Assembly (NCBI GenBank): GCA_913047625.1
Contig: CAJWUJ010000015.1
Span: 1-36,531 of the forward strand
DNA: 36,531 bases
DNA from: an uncultured Dehalococcoidia bacterium
Lineage (GTDB): Bacteria; Chloroflexota; Dehalococcoidia; Lucifugimonadales; CAJWUJ01
Direction: 5' to 3'
Shown here: positions 8,969 to 16,391 of the stretch, in pieces
Numbering within the stretch: the first letter of the stretch is position 1
Layout of the letters: each line of letters begins with the position of its first letter
The notes under the pieces: generated by a model
What the model was told of the DNA's origin: nothing
What the model saw: the letters and a program-made list of their open reading frames with translations, nothing else
The model's database searches: none
Made by a program: the position numbers and the translations under genes

Positions 8969-9913
8969 ATGGAGACAGACCCAAACGGAAAAAAAATCTT
9001 AGTGACTGGAGGGGCTGGTTTTATTGGTTCCCATGTCGTAGATTGCTTAGTCGCAAAAGGTTATAAACCAGTCGTTATTGACAATTTGTCTTCTGGGAAA
9101 ATAAGTAATCTCAATGCGCATACAAAGTTCTATGAGATTGATATTACCGAACAAATCCAATTAAACAGAGTGTTTGATCAAGAAAGGCCAGCGATGGTTC
9201 TCCACTTTGCTGCTCAAACCAGTGTGGCTTTTTCTATAGAAAATCCTTCATTTGATGCCAGGGTAAATATACTGGGTTCACTAAACCTTTTTGAGGTCGC
9301 GAAGAAATACCAAGTACGAAGAATGGTTTTGGCATCCACCGGAGGGGCCATATACGGAGAGCCAAAGACACTCCCCTGCGAAGAAGTTGACGTTCTTAAT
9401 CCACTTGCGCCCTATGGAATTTCGAAAATGGCTATGGAACATTTTGCTACCTCTTACCAACTGCGTGATTTCGATGTGGTTACACTTCGGCTAGGCAATG
9501 TTTATGGCCCAAGACAAGACCCTAATGGAGAAGCGGGTGTTATCGCCATATTTGCCGGGAAGATGGTATCAGGGGAGGATATTGTAGTGTATGGTCAAGG
9601 AGAACAGCAGCGAGACTTTGTTTATGTAGATGACGTTGTAGAAGCCAGTATGAAAGCATTGTTCGGTGAAGGTATAGGGGTTTACAATATATCATCTGGG
9701 TTAGGAGTAACCGTTAACACAATCGTAGATAAGTTGAGAAGTCTTCTCGATTGGCAGGGTGAAGTGAGGTACCAAGTCGCGCGAGAAGGGGAAGTTTTTA
9801 AGATTTATCTAAGTAGCACTAAAGCATTAAATGCTTTTGGATGGGAAGCAAAAGTTCCGCTAGATGAAGGCTTGATGAAAACAGCCACTTATATTCGTAG
9901 CCAGATAAGTTAA
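8969..9913 (+). CDS. NAD-dependent nucleotide-sugar epimerase/dehydratase
   Basis: Extended short-chain dehydrogenase/reductase of the GalE-like group, 314 residues, probably interconverting UDP-hexoses for glycan synthesis. The nucleotide-binding motif TGGAGFIGSH is at residues 13-22, the active-site STGGAIYG strand follows, and the catalytic pair is Tyr149 and Lys153 in PYGISK. Further motifs are LRLGNVYGPRQDP and RDFVYVDDV. Many archaeal and Chloroflexota UDP-glucose 4-epimerases look like this, but a closely related epimerase or dehydratase cannot be excluded. An AGGAG stretch lies upstream of the ATG at a longer than usual distance. trxB follows 35 bp downstream. Confidence 0.87.
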   Translation: METDPNGKKILVTGGAGFIGSHVVDCLVAKGYKPVVIDNLSSGKISNLNAHTKFYEIDITEQIQLNRVFDQERPAMVLHFAAQTSVAFSIENPSFDARVNILGSLNLFEVAKKYQVRRMVLASTGGAIYGEPKTLPCEEVDVLNPLAPYGISKMAMEHFATSYQLRDFDVVTLRLGNVYGPRQDPNGEAGVIAIFAGKMVSGEDIVVYGQGEQQRDFVYVDDVVEASMKALFGEGIGVYNISSGLGVTVNTIVDKLRSLLDWQGEVRYQVAREGEVFKIYLSSTKALNAFGWEAKVPLDEGLMKTATYIRSQIS

Positions 9914-9948
9914 TCATGCTCTTCTACGAATTGGAGTAAAGGGGGAAA

Positions 9949-10887
9949 ATGACACAAGAAGTGATAGAAAATATCGTGATTGTGGGTTCTGGACCTGCTG
10001 GTTGTACAGCAGCTTTGTACGCAGCTCGAGCTCAGCTTAATCCAATGCTTCTTGAAGGTATAACTCCTGGAGGGCAACTGACTATTACTACCGATGTTGA
10101 AAACTATCCAGGGTTTTCTGAAGGGATTATGGGACCCAAAATGATGGAGATTTTTAAAGAGCAAGCCCAAAGATTTGGGGCGCGATTTGTTCAGGGCACT
10201 GTAACTAATATTGATTTCAATGAAAGACCCTTCGTTATCCAAGTGGATGAGGAAATGAACTATAAGTCTAAAGTAATTATTGTAGCTTCTGGAGCAACAG
10301 CTAAGCTATTAGGATTACCGTCAGAAACTGCTCTTATGGGTCGAGGAGTGTCAGCCTGTGCGACCTGTGACGGTTTCTTTTTTAAAGATAAAGAGCTTAT
10401 TGTGGTTGGGGGTGGGGATACAGCCATGGAGGAGGCACTCTACTTAACTAAGTTTGCAAGTCATGTTTATGTAGTGCATAGACGTAAGGAATTACGGGCA
10501 TCTAAAATTATGCAGAGGCGTGCAGAGGATCATCCTAAAATCAGCTTTATTTTCGATACGGTTGTATCAAAGATCAACGGGGAAAGTGAAGGATTTGTAA
10601 CAGGAGTTCAGCTAGCGAATGTAGAGACCCAATCAACTTATGAAAAGCAGATTGACGGAGTGTTTATAGCTATTGGACACAAACCTAATACTGAACTGTT
10701 TGAAGGTAAGTTAGCTATGCACGACAATGGCTATATTGCTACATCCGACGGTACTCAAACTAGTATTCCTGGAGTATTTGCTTGTGGGGATGTGCAGGAT
10801 TGGGTATATAGGCAAGCAGTGACCGCTGCAGGTACTGGCTGTATGGCGGCTATTGATGCGGAGCGATACCTTGTCGAGAATGCTTGA
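9949..10887 (+). CDS. trxB: Thioredoxin reductase
   Basis: FAD- and NADPH-dependent reductase of thioredoxin in the cytoplasm; low-molecular-weight type, 312 residues. The FAD motif GSGPAGCTAALYAARA begins at residue 13. The redox-active pair is Cys137-Ala-Thr-Cys140. The NADPH motif is VVGGGDTAMEEA, followed by HRRKELRAS, which favours NADPH. The C-terminal FAD motif is PGVFACGDV. A strong GGGGG Shine-Dalgarno stands just before the ATG. No thioredoxin gene is in the window; the CcdA-like protein 4 kb away may draw on the same thiol pool. Confidence 0.95.
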   Translation: MTQEVIENIVIVGSGPAGCTAALYAARAQLNPMLLEGITPGGQLTITTDVENYPGFSEGIMGPKMMEIFKEQAQRFGARFVQGTVTNIDFNERPFVIQVDEEMNYKSKVIIVASGATAKLLGLPSETALMGRGVSACATCDGFFFKDKELIVVGGGDTAMEEALYLTKFASHVYVVHRRKELRASKIMQRRAEDHPKISFIFDTVVSKINGESEGFVTGVQLANVETQSTYEKQIDGVFIAIGHKPNTELFEGKLAMHDNGYIATSDGTQTSIPGVFACGDVQDWVYRQAVTAAGTGCMAAIDAERYLVENA

Positions 10888-10913
10888 ATGTTCAAGTATT
10901 ATTACCAATTCCG

Positions 10914-10942
10914 TTGACAATCTAACTTGCGTTTTCTATGGT
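10914..10942 (+). promoter_or_regulatory. Sigma-70-type promoter for the Gfo/Idh/MocA gene
   Basis: Perfect -35 TTGACA (10914-10919), 17-bp spacer, -10 TATGGT (10937-10942). It sits in the 102-bp gap after trxB and predicts a leader of about 40 nt to the ATG at 10990. The perfect -35 and ideal spacing make chance less likely; transcription itself is not shown. Confidence 0.6.
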
Positions 10943-10989
10943 TGGAAATGGCTAGTGTTCACACATTTAAAAACAGAAAGGAGTGCATA

Positions 10990-12021
10990 ATGTCTATTGG
11001 TTGGGGAATGGTAAGTCTGGGTCGTCATCCGTCTGGCAAAATGGCACCAGGGATTAATGAAGCCCAAAATGCCCATATAGAGGCAGTCTATAGTAGAGAT
11101 TTGGGTAGAGCCAAGGAATTTGCTAAAAATCACAATTCACGAACTGCATATGATTCGTATGCAGAGTTACTAAAAAATCCGGAAGTAAAAGTGGTATATT
11201 TAGCTTCTCCAAACTCACTTCATAAAGAGCAAACTATTATGGCTGCAAAGGCTGGTAAACATGTTCTTTGTGAAAAGCCAATGGCACTGAATATCAGCGA
11301 TTGTGATGAGATGATAGAAGCATGTGAAAAAGCTGGTGTTCATTTAGGAATAGCATTTCATGCTCGTCATCATCCAGGAAATGAAAAAGTAAAGGAATTG
11401 GTTTCAGGACAAAATCTTGGTACGGTTGCTTTGATTAAAACCCAATGGGCAGGAGGAGTTCGTGGCCAAGTGAGACCAGGGGAACGAGTAGGAAGAGAGC
11501 AATGGTGGGATGAACCATCCCTGGTGGGTGCAGGAACCTTTATGGGGAATGGGGTTCATCAAGTCGACATGATGCGTTGGATATTAAATGATGAGGTGGA
11601 GGAAGTTTCAGCAATAACAGACGGTCAAACCAAGGAACAGCCATTGGAGAATTTAGCTACTCTAGTTTTGAGATTCCGAAGCGGATCAATTGGGGTTTTG
11701 GTTTCAGGAAGAAGAATTCCTGACTCGCAAAATGATTTAGTTGTGTATGGCTCACAAGGTAGGGCTGCTGTATATTCTGGAATGGGTACTACATTAGAAG
11801 GACTACTAGAGGCTGTAGGTGATGACATAGCTATAAAACAGGAGTTTTCACCCCCTTCTAACGCCGGAATGTATGCCAACATGGTGGAGGCCTTTGGAAA
11901 TAGGATTAATAATATAGCAGGGAATAGTGCTACTGGTTATGACGGTATGAAAGTATGTCAGGTAACCCTAGCTATGATTGAATCTGCTCGTTCAAAGAAA
12001 ACAGTTTCGATTGCACACTAA
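10990..12021 (+). CDS. Gfo/Idh/MocA family oxidoreductase
   Basis: NAD(P)-dependent sugar or inositol-type dehydrogenase, 343 residues. The N-terminal Rossmann domain has WGMVSLGRH in place of the common GxGxxG, then the family signature HVLCEKPMAL with the catalytic Lys96. The C-terminal GFO_IDH_MocA domain contains GVHQVDMMRWIL with the conserved Asp/His. The frame is open further upstream to 10927, but the start at 10990 is preferred because AAAGGAG lies 6 nt before it and the Rossmann strand begins right after. Its own promoter stands upstream. The substrate cannot be inferred; a transporter of the MFS type follows 44 bp downstream. Confidence 0.87.
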   Translation: MSIGWGMVSLGRHPSGKMAPGINEAQNAHIEAVYSRDLGRAKEFAKNHNSRTAYDSYAELLKNPEVKVVYLASPNSLHKEQTIMAAKAGKHVLCEKPMALNISDCDEMIEACEKAGVHLGIAFHARHHPGNEKVKELVSGQNLGTVALIKTQWAGGVRGQVRPGERVGREQWWDEPSLVGAGTFMGNGVHQVDMMRWILNDEVEEVSAITDGQTKEQPLENLATLVLRFRSGSIGVLVSGRRIPDSQNDLVVYGSQGRAAVYSGMGTTLEGLLEAVGDDIAIKQEFSPPSNAGMYANMVEAFGNRINNIAGNSATGYDGMKVCQVTLAMIESARSKKTVSIAH

Positions 12022-12065
12022 GTTAGATCAAATGGATCATTGTATAGCCACTTTTAAAAAATGAT

Positions 12066-13316
12066 ATGGGATTCCTTACGGGGCGTTACGTAGGCGCGTT
12101 TCACTATAGGGATTTCATGTTGCTTTGGTTAGGGTCCTTGGCAGGAAATTCTGCATATTGGGCTTTAATTGTTGCTAGGGGTGTTTTGGTCTTAAATTTG
12201 ACCAACTCGGCAACTAGTGTTGGTATTGTTACTTTTGCTGCTATGATGCCACGTTTTATTGTTCCCCCGATCGCAGGTTATTTATCAGATCGTTTTACTC
12301 GTCGGAAAGTATTAGTAGCAAGCTATGCGGTAAATTTATTTTTAGGATTTGCACTAACAGCTTTAGTGTTCAGTGGGGATATTAAAGTTTGGCAATTGGC
12401 AATTTTGTCGATTCTTGACGGAAGTTCCCGTACTTTTCAAATAACAGCTACACAAGCTTTGGTTCCAAATCTAATACCGAAGTCCATTCTTAATAACGCT
12501 GTGGCTCTTAATTATGCTACTGTGCATGGGTCTCGCTTAGTCGGGCCTGGGATTATAGCTCCACTTATGATGATGGACAGCCCTGGTTATTCTTTCTTAG
12601 TTGCTGCGCTTTTTTATGGTTTTAGTTTAAGTGTCACTGCCTGCATTCGGACCCAATCCACGGGAGGTATTGAAAAAGGTGAGAGTGTTTTCCGTGGAAT
12701 AGGTGAAGGATTAACCTATGTTTGGAGAAATAAGACTCTCAAAATGCTTTTTTTGCTCGTTGCCCTGCACTGCGCCTTAACTATGTCATTCGAATCCCTA
12801 CTTCCGTCTTTTTCAAAAAGTGTCATTACAGTAGGTGACGTGGGAGTGAGCTACCTAATGATGGCTGTTGGTGCAGGAGCGTTCGTAGCAGTGTTGTTTA
12901 TAGCTGGAGTCGGAAATGAAGTAGCCAGAGGAAAATTACTGCTGGTCACAGCTATTGTTAGTGGTGTGTCACTATTATGCTTGGCAGCATCCCCTAGTCT
13001 AATGTTTTCGGTAATAGCAGCGTTTCTTATGGGGGGTTCACAATCAGGGTTTATGGCTATAACCCATTCATTGGTTCAGCATTTATCTCCAGACGCGATA
13101 CGTGGCAGAATTAATGGAATAAACCAAGTGAACGTGGGAGGTACAATGGCTGTGATTAATCTCGTAAACGGGATTATAGCCGACATTATTGGCCCAGATC
13201 GTGTGCTCTATGTCTTAGGAATTCTGTTCTTGCTGGTCATGCTTATGACTCTAAGAAATACCACTTTGAGAACCTTATATCAGTCTGGCCTTACTGATTC
13301 AAAAATGCCCAAGTAA
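12066..13316 (+). CDS. Major facilitator superfamily transporter (MFS_3/EntS-like)
   Basis: A 416-residue inner-membrane protein with about twelve hydrophobic segments in two halves. The N-terminal pattern FHYRDFMLLWLGSL and the loop 2-3 motif GYLSDRFTRRKVL fit the MFS_3 (EntS-like, proton-driven exporter) group, whose members often export siderophores or drugs. A second-half motif PDAIRGRINGI matches the same group. No biosynthetic cluster for a siderophore or antibiotic is in the window, so the substrate is open. It ends 56 bp before the convergent HesB-like gene. Confidence 0.85.
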   Translation: MGFLTGRYVGAFHYRDFMLLWLGSLAGNSAYWALIVARGVLVLNLTNSATSVGIVTFAAMMPRFIVPPIAGYLSDRFTRRKVLVASYAVNLFLGFALTALVFSGDIKVWQLAILSILDGSSRTFQITATQALVPNLIPKSILNNAVALNYATVHGSRLVGPGIIAPLMMMDSPGYSFLVAALFYGFSLSVTACIRTQSTGGIEKGESVFRGIGEGLTYVWRNKTLKMLFLLVALHCALTMSFESLLPSFSKSVITVGDVGVSYLMMAVGAGAFVAVLFIAGVGNEVARGKLLLVTAIVSGVSLLCLAASPSLMFSVIAAFLMGGSQSGFMAITHSLVQHLSPDAIRGRINGINQVNVGGTMAVINLVNGIIADIIGPDRVLYVLGILFLLVMLMTLRNTTLRTLYQSGLTDSKMPK

Positions 13317-13372
13317 ACAGGCTTTACTAATGCGTTCTGTTGGTTTTTTGTAGAGCCAATGATCAAGGCTTC

Positions 13373-13747
13373 TTAGTGGCCGCCACAACCACCGGACCCA
13401 CAGCCACAGCCACCGCCACCAGATCCGCAACCACAGCCACCGGATCCACAGCCACCACCTGCAGGAAAATTGCTGTTACTTATAGTGAAGCCACTTCGCA
13501 TTAGAGTCTCAACATAGTCTATTTCAGATCCTTCTAATAGAGGTTCACTGTCAGAGTCAATGACTATAGAGACACCATCGTGGTCTAGAAGGGTATCATC
13601 TTTCTGAGGGTTGTCTTCAAGTGCTAGGGTGTATTGCACTCCCTGTCCACTCGGGATTGCTATAATTCTCAAGGACGAACCTGAGGATCCTTCCTCAGAA
13701 AGGAGTTCTTTGAGTTTAGTTGTTGCCATCGGAGATATAGTGATCAT
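13373..13747 (-). CDS. HesB/IscA-like protein with a Gly/Cys-rich C-terminal tail
   Basis: A 124-residue protein with the A-type Fe-S carrier fold pattern: ITISPMATTKLKELL at the start, LRIIAIPSGQGVQYTLAL, then DGVSIVIDSDSEPLLEGSEID. Canonical carriers bind clusters with one Cys in a GCSG loop and a C-terminal CGCG. Here the loop reads SGQGVQY, with no Cys, while the C-terminal about 28 residues are almost only Gly, Ser and Cys, with six cysteines and a terminal His. The tail may bind metal or a cluster by itself, but it is low complexity and function is uncertain. A GGAGG 7 nt before the ATG supports the start. It is divergent from an Lrp/AsnC regulator. Confidence 0.75.
   Translation of the reverse strand: MITISPMATTKLKELLSEEGSSGSSLRIIAIPSGQGVQYTLALEDNPQKDDTLLDHDGVSIVIDSDSEPLLEGSEIDYVETLMRSGFTISNSNFPAGGGCGSGGCGCGSGGGGCGCGSGGCGGH
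13385..13460 (-). repeat. Internal repeat coding the Gly/Cys tail
   Basis: The tail of the HesB-like gene is built from near-identical blocks: CCACCGGA[C/T]CCACAGCCAC occurs at 13389 and again at 13437, 48 bp (16 codons) apart. The period is a multiple of three, so unit gain or loss keeps the frame. Confidence 0.7.
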
Positions 13748-13813
13748 AAAACAGCCTCCATTAAGGTCCTATGTCGTAATTTAATTAAACTAGTAAAATA
13801 TTTATTGAACTAA

Positions 13814-13829
13814 ATGCAGTCTACTGCAT
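13814..13829. promoter_or_regulatory. 16-bp palindrome, candidate operator
   Basis: ATGCAGT-CT-ACTGCAT is a perfect inverted repeat (7-bp arms, 2-bp centre) in the divergent gap between the HesB-like gene and the Lrp/AsnC gene. The size fits a dimeric regulator site. That the adjacent Lrp protein binds it is inference. Confidence 0.5.
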
Positions 13830-13843
13830 CAAATTTCCTCAGT

Positions 13844-13858
13844 CAAATTACGTATTTG
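13844..13858. promoter_or_regulatory. 15-bp interrupted palindrome, candidate Lrp/AsnC site
   Basis: CAAAT-TACGT-ATTTG has 5-bp complementary arms around a 5-bp centre, the same overall architecture (15 bp, AT-rich) as known Lrp/AsnC-family sites. It lies 15 bp from the 16-bp palindrome in the same divergent gap. Confidence 0.4.
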
Positions 13859-13898
13859 TTCTATTTTGTACAATATAAATTATATATTAGTGATATAA

Positions 13899-13926
13899 TT
13901 GACTGATTTCGTACTAAAGATATAGA
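13899..13926 (+). promoter_or_regulatory. Candidate promoter of the Lrp/AsnC gene
   Basis: TTGACT (13899-13904), 16-bp spacer, TATAGA (13921-13926). An 8-bp inverted repeat, GTACTAAA at 13911-13918 and TTTAGTAC at 13950-13957, brackets the predicted start region and could serve autoregulation. Moderate match in AT-rich sequence. Confidence 0.35.
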
Positions 13927-14003
13927 TTTGCTCCATATCAGGTGAAAGTTTTAGTACTTCAATACACAAAACAAAGGTTATTGGTGTAGGAGATATAGAA
14001 AAA

Positions 14004-14441
14004 TTGGATGAAATAGGTAGAAAAATAATTCAGCATTTGCAAAGGGATGGACGTGCCAAAAATTCTGATATAGCGCGTCGTTTGGGTGTGAGCGAAGGAA
14101 CAGTGCGTAGGAGAATAAAATCGTTGTTGGCGGATGATGTTCTGAGGGTATCAGCTATTCCCAATTTGGAGAAACTAGGATATGGCACACTGGCTATAAT
14201 TGGCATTCAAGTGGATCCTGAAAGAGTGAACGAAGTGGCGGATCAAGTATCAACATTTAGTGAAGCGCGTACAGTTAGCGTAACCACAGGGGCTTTTGAC
14301 ATTTTTGTGTGGGTTGCAGTTAAATCAACCGAAAGCTTGGGTAACTTTATCCGCGAAAAAATGGGCAGTGTGTCAGGCATAAGACGGACTGAGACTTTTG
14401 TGAGTCTTGACATCAAAAAGGGTACAGGGACAATTGACTAA
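14004..14441 (+). CDS. Lrp/AsnC family transcriptional regulator
   Basis: A 145-residue one-domain-plus-effector regulator. The helix-turn-helix is at about 18-40 (NSDIARRLGVSEGTVRRRIK). The C-terminal RAM domain (about 65-140) has the family strand pattern, with TGAFDIFVWVAVKS. Such proteins form octamers and sense amino acids or related metabolites. The start is TTG at 14004, with AGGAG 10 nt upstream; no in-frame ATG exists near it. It is divergent from the HesB-like gene, with palindromes in the shared gap, so it may regulate itself and that gene. The ligand is unknown. Confidence 0.88.
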   Translation: MDEIGRKIIQHLQRDGRAKNSDIARRLGVSEGTVRRRIKSLLADDVLRVSAIPNLEKLGYGTLAIIGIQVDPERVNEVADQVSTFSEARTVSVTTGAFDIFVWVAVKSTESLGNFIREKMGSVSGIRRTETFVSLDIKKGTGTID

Positions 14442-14443
14442 AG

Positions 14444-14484
14444 AATAAAACCACTGAAGAGTATAAAGATCCTACGGTTTTATT
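14444..14484. terminator. Possible bidirectional terminator
   Basis: AATAAAACC (14444-14452) and GGTTTTATT (14476-14484) are perfect 9-bp complements around a 23-nt loop, between two convergent genes. The stem is AT-rich and the loop long, so termination efficiency is doubtful. Confidence 0.35.
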
Positions 14485-14514
14485 AAGCTACATGGCTCCA
14501 AGCACTTACATCAG

Positions 14515-14820
14515 CTATCGGTTAGGTTTTGTGTTTATGCTGACGAGAAGACCGCCATAGCTAAGTAAAAAGGTAATTGAAGCGATCACGATAAGGATTT
14601 TGACTATTAGACTAGGCAAAAAGGCGCTTCCAATGAACGAGAGCAGAAGTAGACCTAAGCTAGCAAGCAAAAAAAGTTTAAATAATCTTCTGTGTGCAAT
14701 AAAACTAGAAACTTCTTTGTTTGCATTACCACTAGCCTTTCCTCCAGCTTTTTTTGAGGTAGGCTTAGATTCAGCGCCTTGAAGAATTTGCTCTATTTCT
14801 TTTTGATACTGTTTCCCCAT
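14515..14820 (-). CDS. Small two-helix membrane protein, unrecognised
   Basis: 101 residues. The N-terminal half is hydrophilic and Lys-rich (KQYQKEIEQILQGAE, then a Ser/Lys/Gly-rich linker to about residue 40). Two membrane helices follow (about 48-66 and 70-92), with a short polar C terminus. The layout suggests a cytoplasmic tail attached to a helical hairpin. A GAGAGAGGAAGC run just before the ATG gives a good ribosome site. The family is not recognised and the neighbours (Lrp regulator, CcdA-like) do not reveal a role. Confidence 0.65.
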   Translation of the reverse strand: MGKQYQKEIEQILQGAESKPTSKKAGGKASGNANKEVSSFIAHRRLFKLFLLASLGLLLLSFIGSAFLPSLIVKILIVIASITFLLSYGGLLVSINTKPNR

Positions 14821-14972
14821 GCTTCCTCTCTCTGACTTTTAATAGACTCATTTTGCGGATTGGAAGAGTATAACATATGCGCGAAAACATTACTGGGGAA
14901 GGACAAAACACTAAACTTAACCAAATATTTCGGCTTATGTTTCCAACTACCGTATTGTAAAGCTATCGAAAA

Positions 14973-15854
14973 ATGTATCATAGACTGAGAGTGAGTAGAG
15001 AGAGAATGTTATCCCCCAGATTCATCATAGCCTTGGTTGCTACGACTTTGACGGTACTAATAGTGCAACTTGTAACTGTATTTGCCGACGAGGTTCTTTC
15101 TCATGGTATTACGGGATTCTTGGGAATCGGAGCAGGATCAGTACAACAGTTCATTAATTCCACTTTTGCACCTGGCTTTGCTTTGGCAGCTGGCATGATC
15201 GCGGTGGTCAATCCCTGTGGGTTTGGCATGTTGCCGGCTTGGATGGGTTTATATTTATCATCTCAGCGTGAAGAGAATCAATCACCAGCCCAAAAACTTT
15301 TGGACTCATTGCGAGTAGGATGCATCATAACATTAGGTTTTATAGTGTTATTTGGGATTGCCGGGCTTCTCATAGGGGTAGGATTTAGGGCAGTGATAGA
15401 ATGGTTTCCTTGGTTAGGGTTTTTTGTTGGGATGTCATTGATTTTCGTGTCATCCCTGATGGTAAGTGGATACAATCTTTATAGCCCACTTCCCCAGCGC
15501 CTATCTGGAGCCATCGGAAACAACCGTAACCGTAATGTTATTGGTTACTTTGCTTTCGGCATTAGTTATGGTATAGCTTCGCTGAGTTGTACCCTCCCCA
15601 TTTTCTTGGTAGTTGTTGCAACTAGCTTGGCATCGGCTGGTTTTAAAGAATCTGTTACTCAGTTTTTTTGGTATGCTCTGGGTATGGGTTCCATAATATT
15701 TATTTTGACCCTTAGTTTGTCTATGATGAGTGGTCTACTAGTTGCATTCTCACAAAAAGTAAATCGGTTCATTGTTTGGGTTAGTCCCCTTTTGATGTAC
15801 CTTTCTGGGATATATATAATTCTGTATTGGACAACTTTTGGAGAACTTTTCTGA
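14973..15854 (+). CDS. CcdA/DsbD-like transmembrane thiol-disulfide transporter
   Basis: Carries reducing equivalents across the membrane to periplasmic or extracytoplasmic thiol proteins, as in cytochrome c maturation. The signature NPCGFGMLPAW holds Cys82, and the partner Cys206 lies in SLSCTLPIF, the two-cysteine arrangement of the CcdA core. Hydrophobic segments fit six core helices plus an N-terminal one (about 15-35). No thioredoxin domain is fused, unlike full DsbD. The start is uncertain: ATG 14973 gives a basic N terminus; ATG 15006 gives a shorter form, and neither has a clean ribosome site. No cytochrome c assembly genes lie beside it. A Rieske ferredoxin gene follows 100 bp downstream. 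Confidence 0.83.
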   Translation: MYHRLRVSRERMLSPRFIIALVATTLTVLIVQLVTVFADEVLSHGITGFLGIGAGSVQQFINSTFAPGFALAAGMIAVVNPCGFGMLPAWMGLYLSSQREENQSPAQKLLDSLRVGCIITLGFIVLFGIAGLLIGVGFRAVIEWFPWLGFFVGMSLIFVSSLMVSGYNLYSPLPQRLSGAIGNNRNRNVIGYFAFGISYGIASLSCTLPIFLVVVATSLASAGFKESVTQFFWYALGMGSIIFILTLSLSMMSGLLVAFSQKVNRFIVWVSPLLMYLSGIYIILYWTTFGELF

Positions 15855-15954
15855 GTTATAAGACTATAATTGTATTTGCGATTTCGCGTTGAAGTTACCA
15901 TTGTCCAATGTTAGACTGGCACAGAAATTTGAAAATCTACTTACGGAGATATGC

Positions 15955-16266
15955 ATGTCAGAATACACCAAAGTTGCTTCCCTATCGGAATTGAGTTCCG
16001 GAGAAATGAAAATGGTTACCGTGGATGAAGAAGATATCCTTCTCGCGAACGTGGACGGAACAATTCACGCAGTCAGTGATTTGTGTTCTCATGCGGATGC
16101 TTCTTTATCAGACGGCTATATTGAAGAAGGTGAAGTTGAATGTCCATTACACGGGAGTCGCTTCAACTTGGCTACAGGAGAGGCATTGAATCTTCCTGCA
16201 GACGAGCCGTTGAAAGTTTATGAGATCAAGGTTGAAGGTGACGATATTCTTGTTCGAATTACGTAA
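15955..16266 (+). CDS. Rieske-type [2Fe-2S] ferredoxin
   Basis: A 103-residue soluble Rieske protein of the NirD/BphF-like group, an electron carrier. Ligands are Cys44-x-His46 and Cys63-x2-His66 (CSH ... CPLH), binding one [2Fe-2S] cluster. It lacks a signal peptide or membrane helix, so it is cytoplasmic. An in-frame start at 15889 exists, but GGAG 6 nt before the ATG at 15955 and the normal family length favour the short form. No dioxygenase or nitrite reductase large subunit is adjacent, so the redox partner is unknown. Confidence 0.9.
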   Translation: MSEYTKVASLSELSSGEMKMVTVDEEDILLANVDGTIHAVSDLCSHADASLSDGYIEEGEVECPLHGSRFNLATGEALNLPADEPLKVYEIKVEGDDILVRIT

Positions 16267-16391
16267 TTTGATTGCTGCTTACTTTGCAAGGTAGTAAGAA
16301 CATCCGAGCCTGCATTTCAGAATGTAAGGCACCAGTAGATTAGATAGAGAATCAAGATTTCATAAAATATAGATGAGACATCAGCTAGAGT

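Noticed and set aside
13312-13349. Terminator after the MFS gene
   Set aside because: AGTAAA/TTTACT forms a short stem but the T-run at 13343 is 14 bases away, and the other pairing (AACAG/CTGTT) has a long loop.
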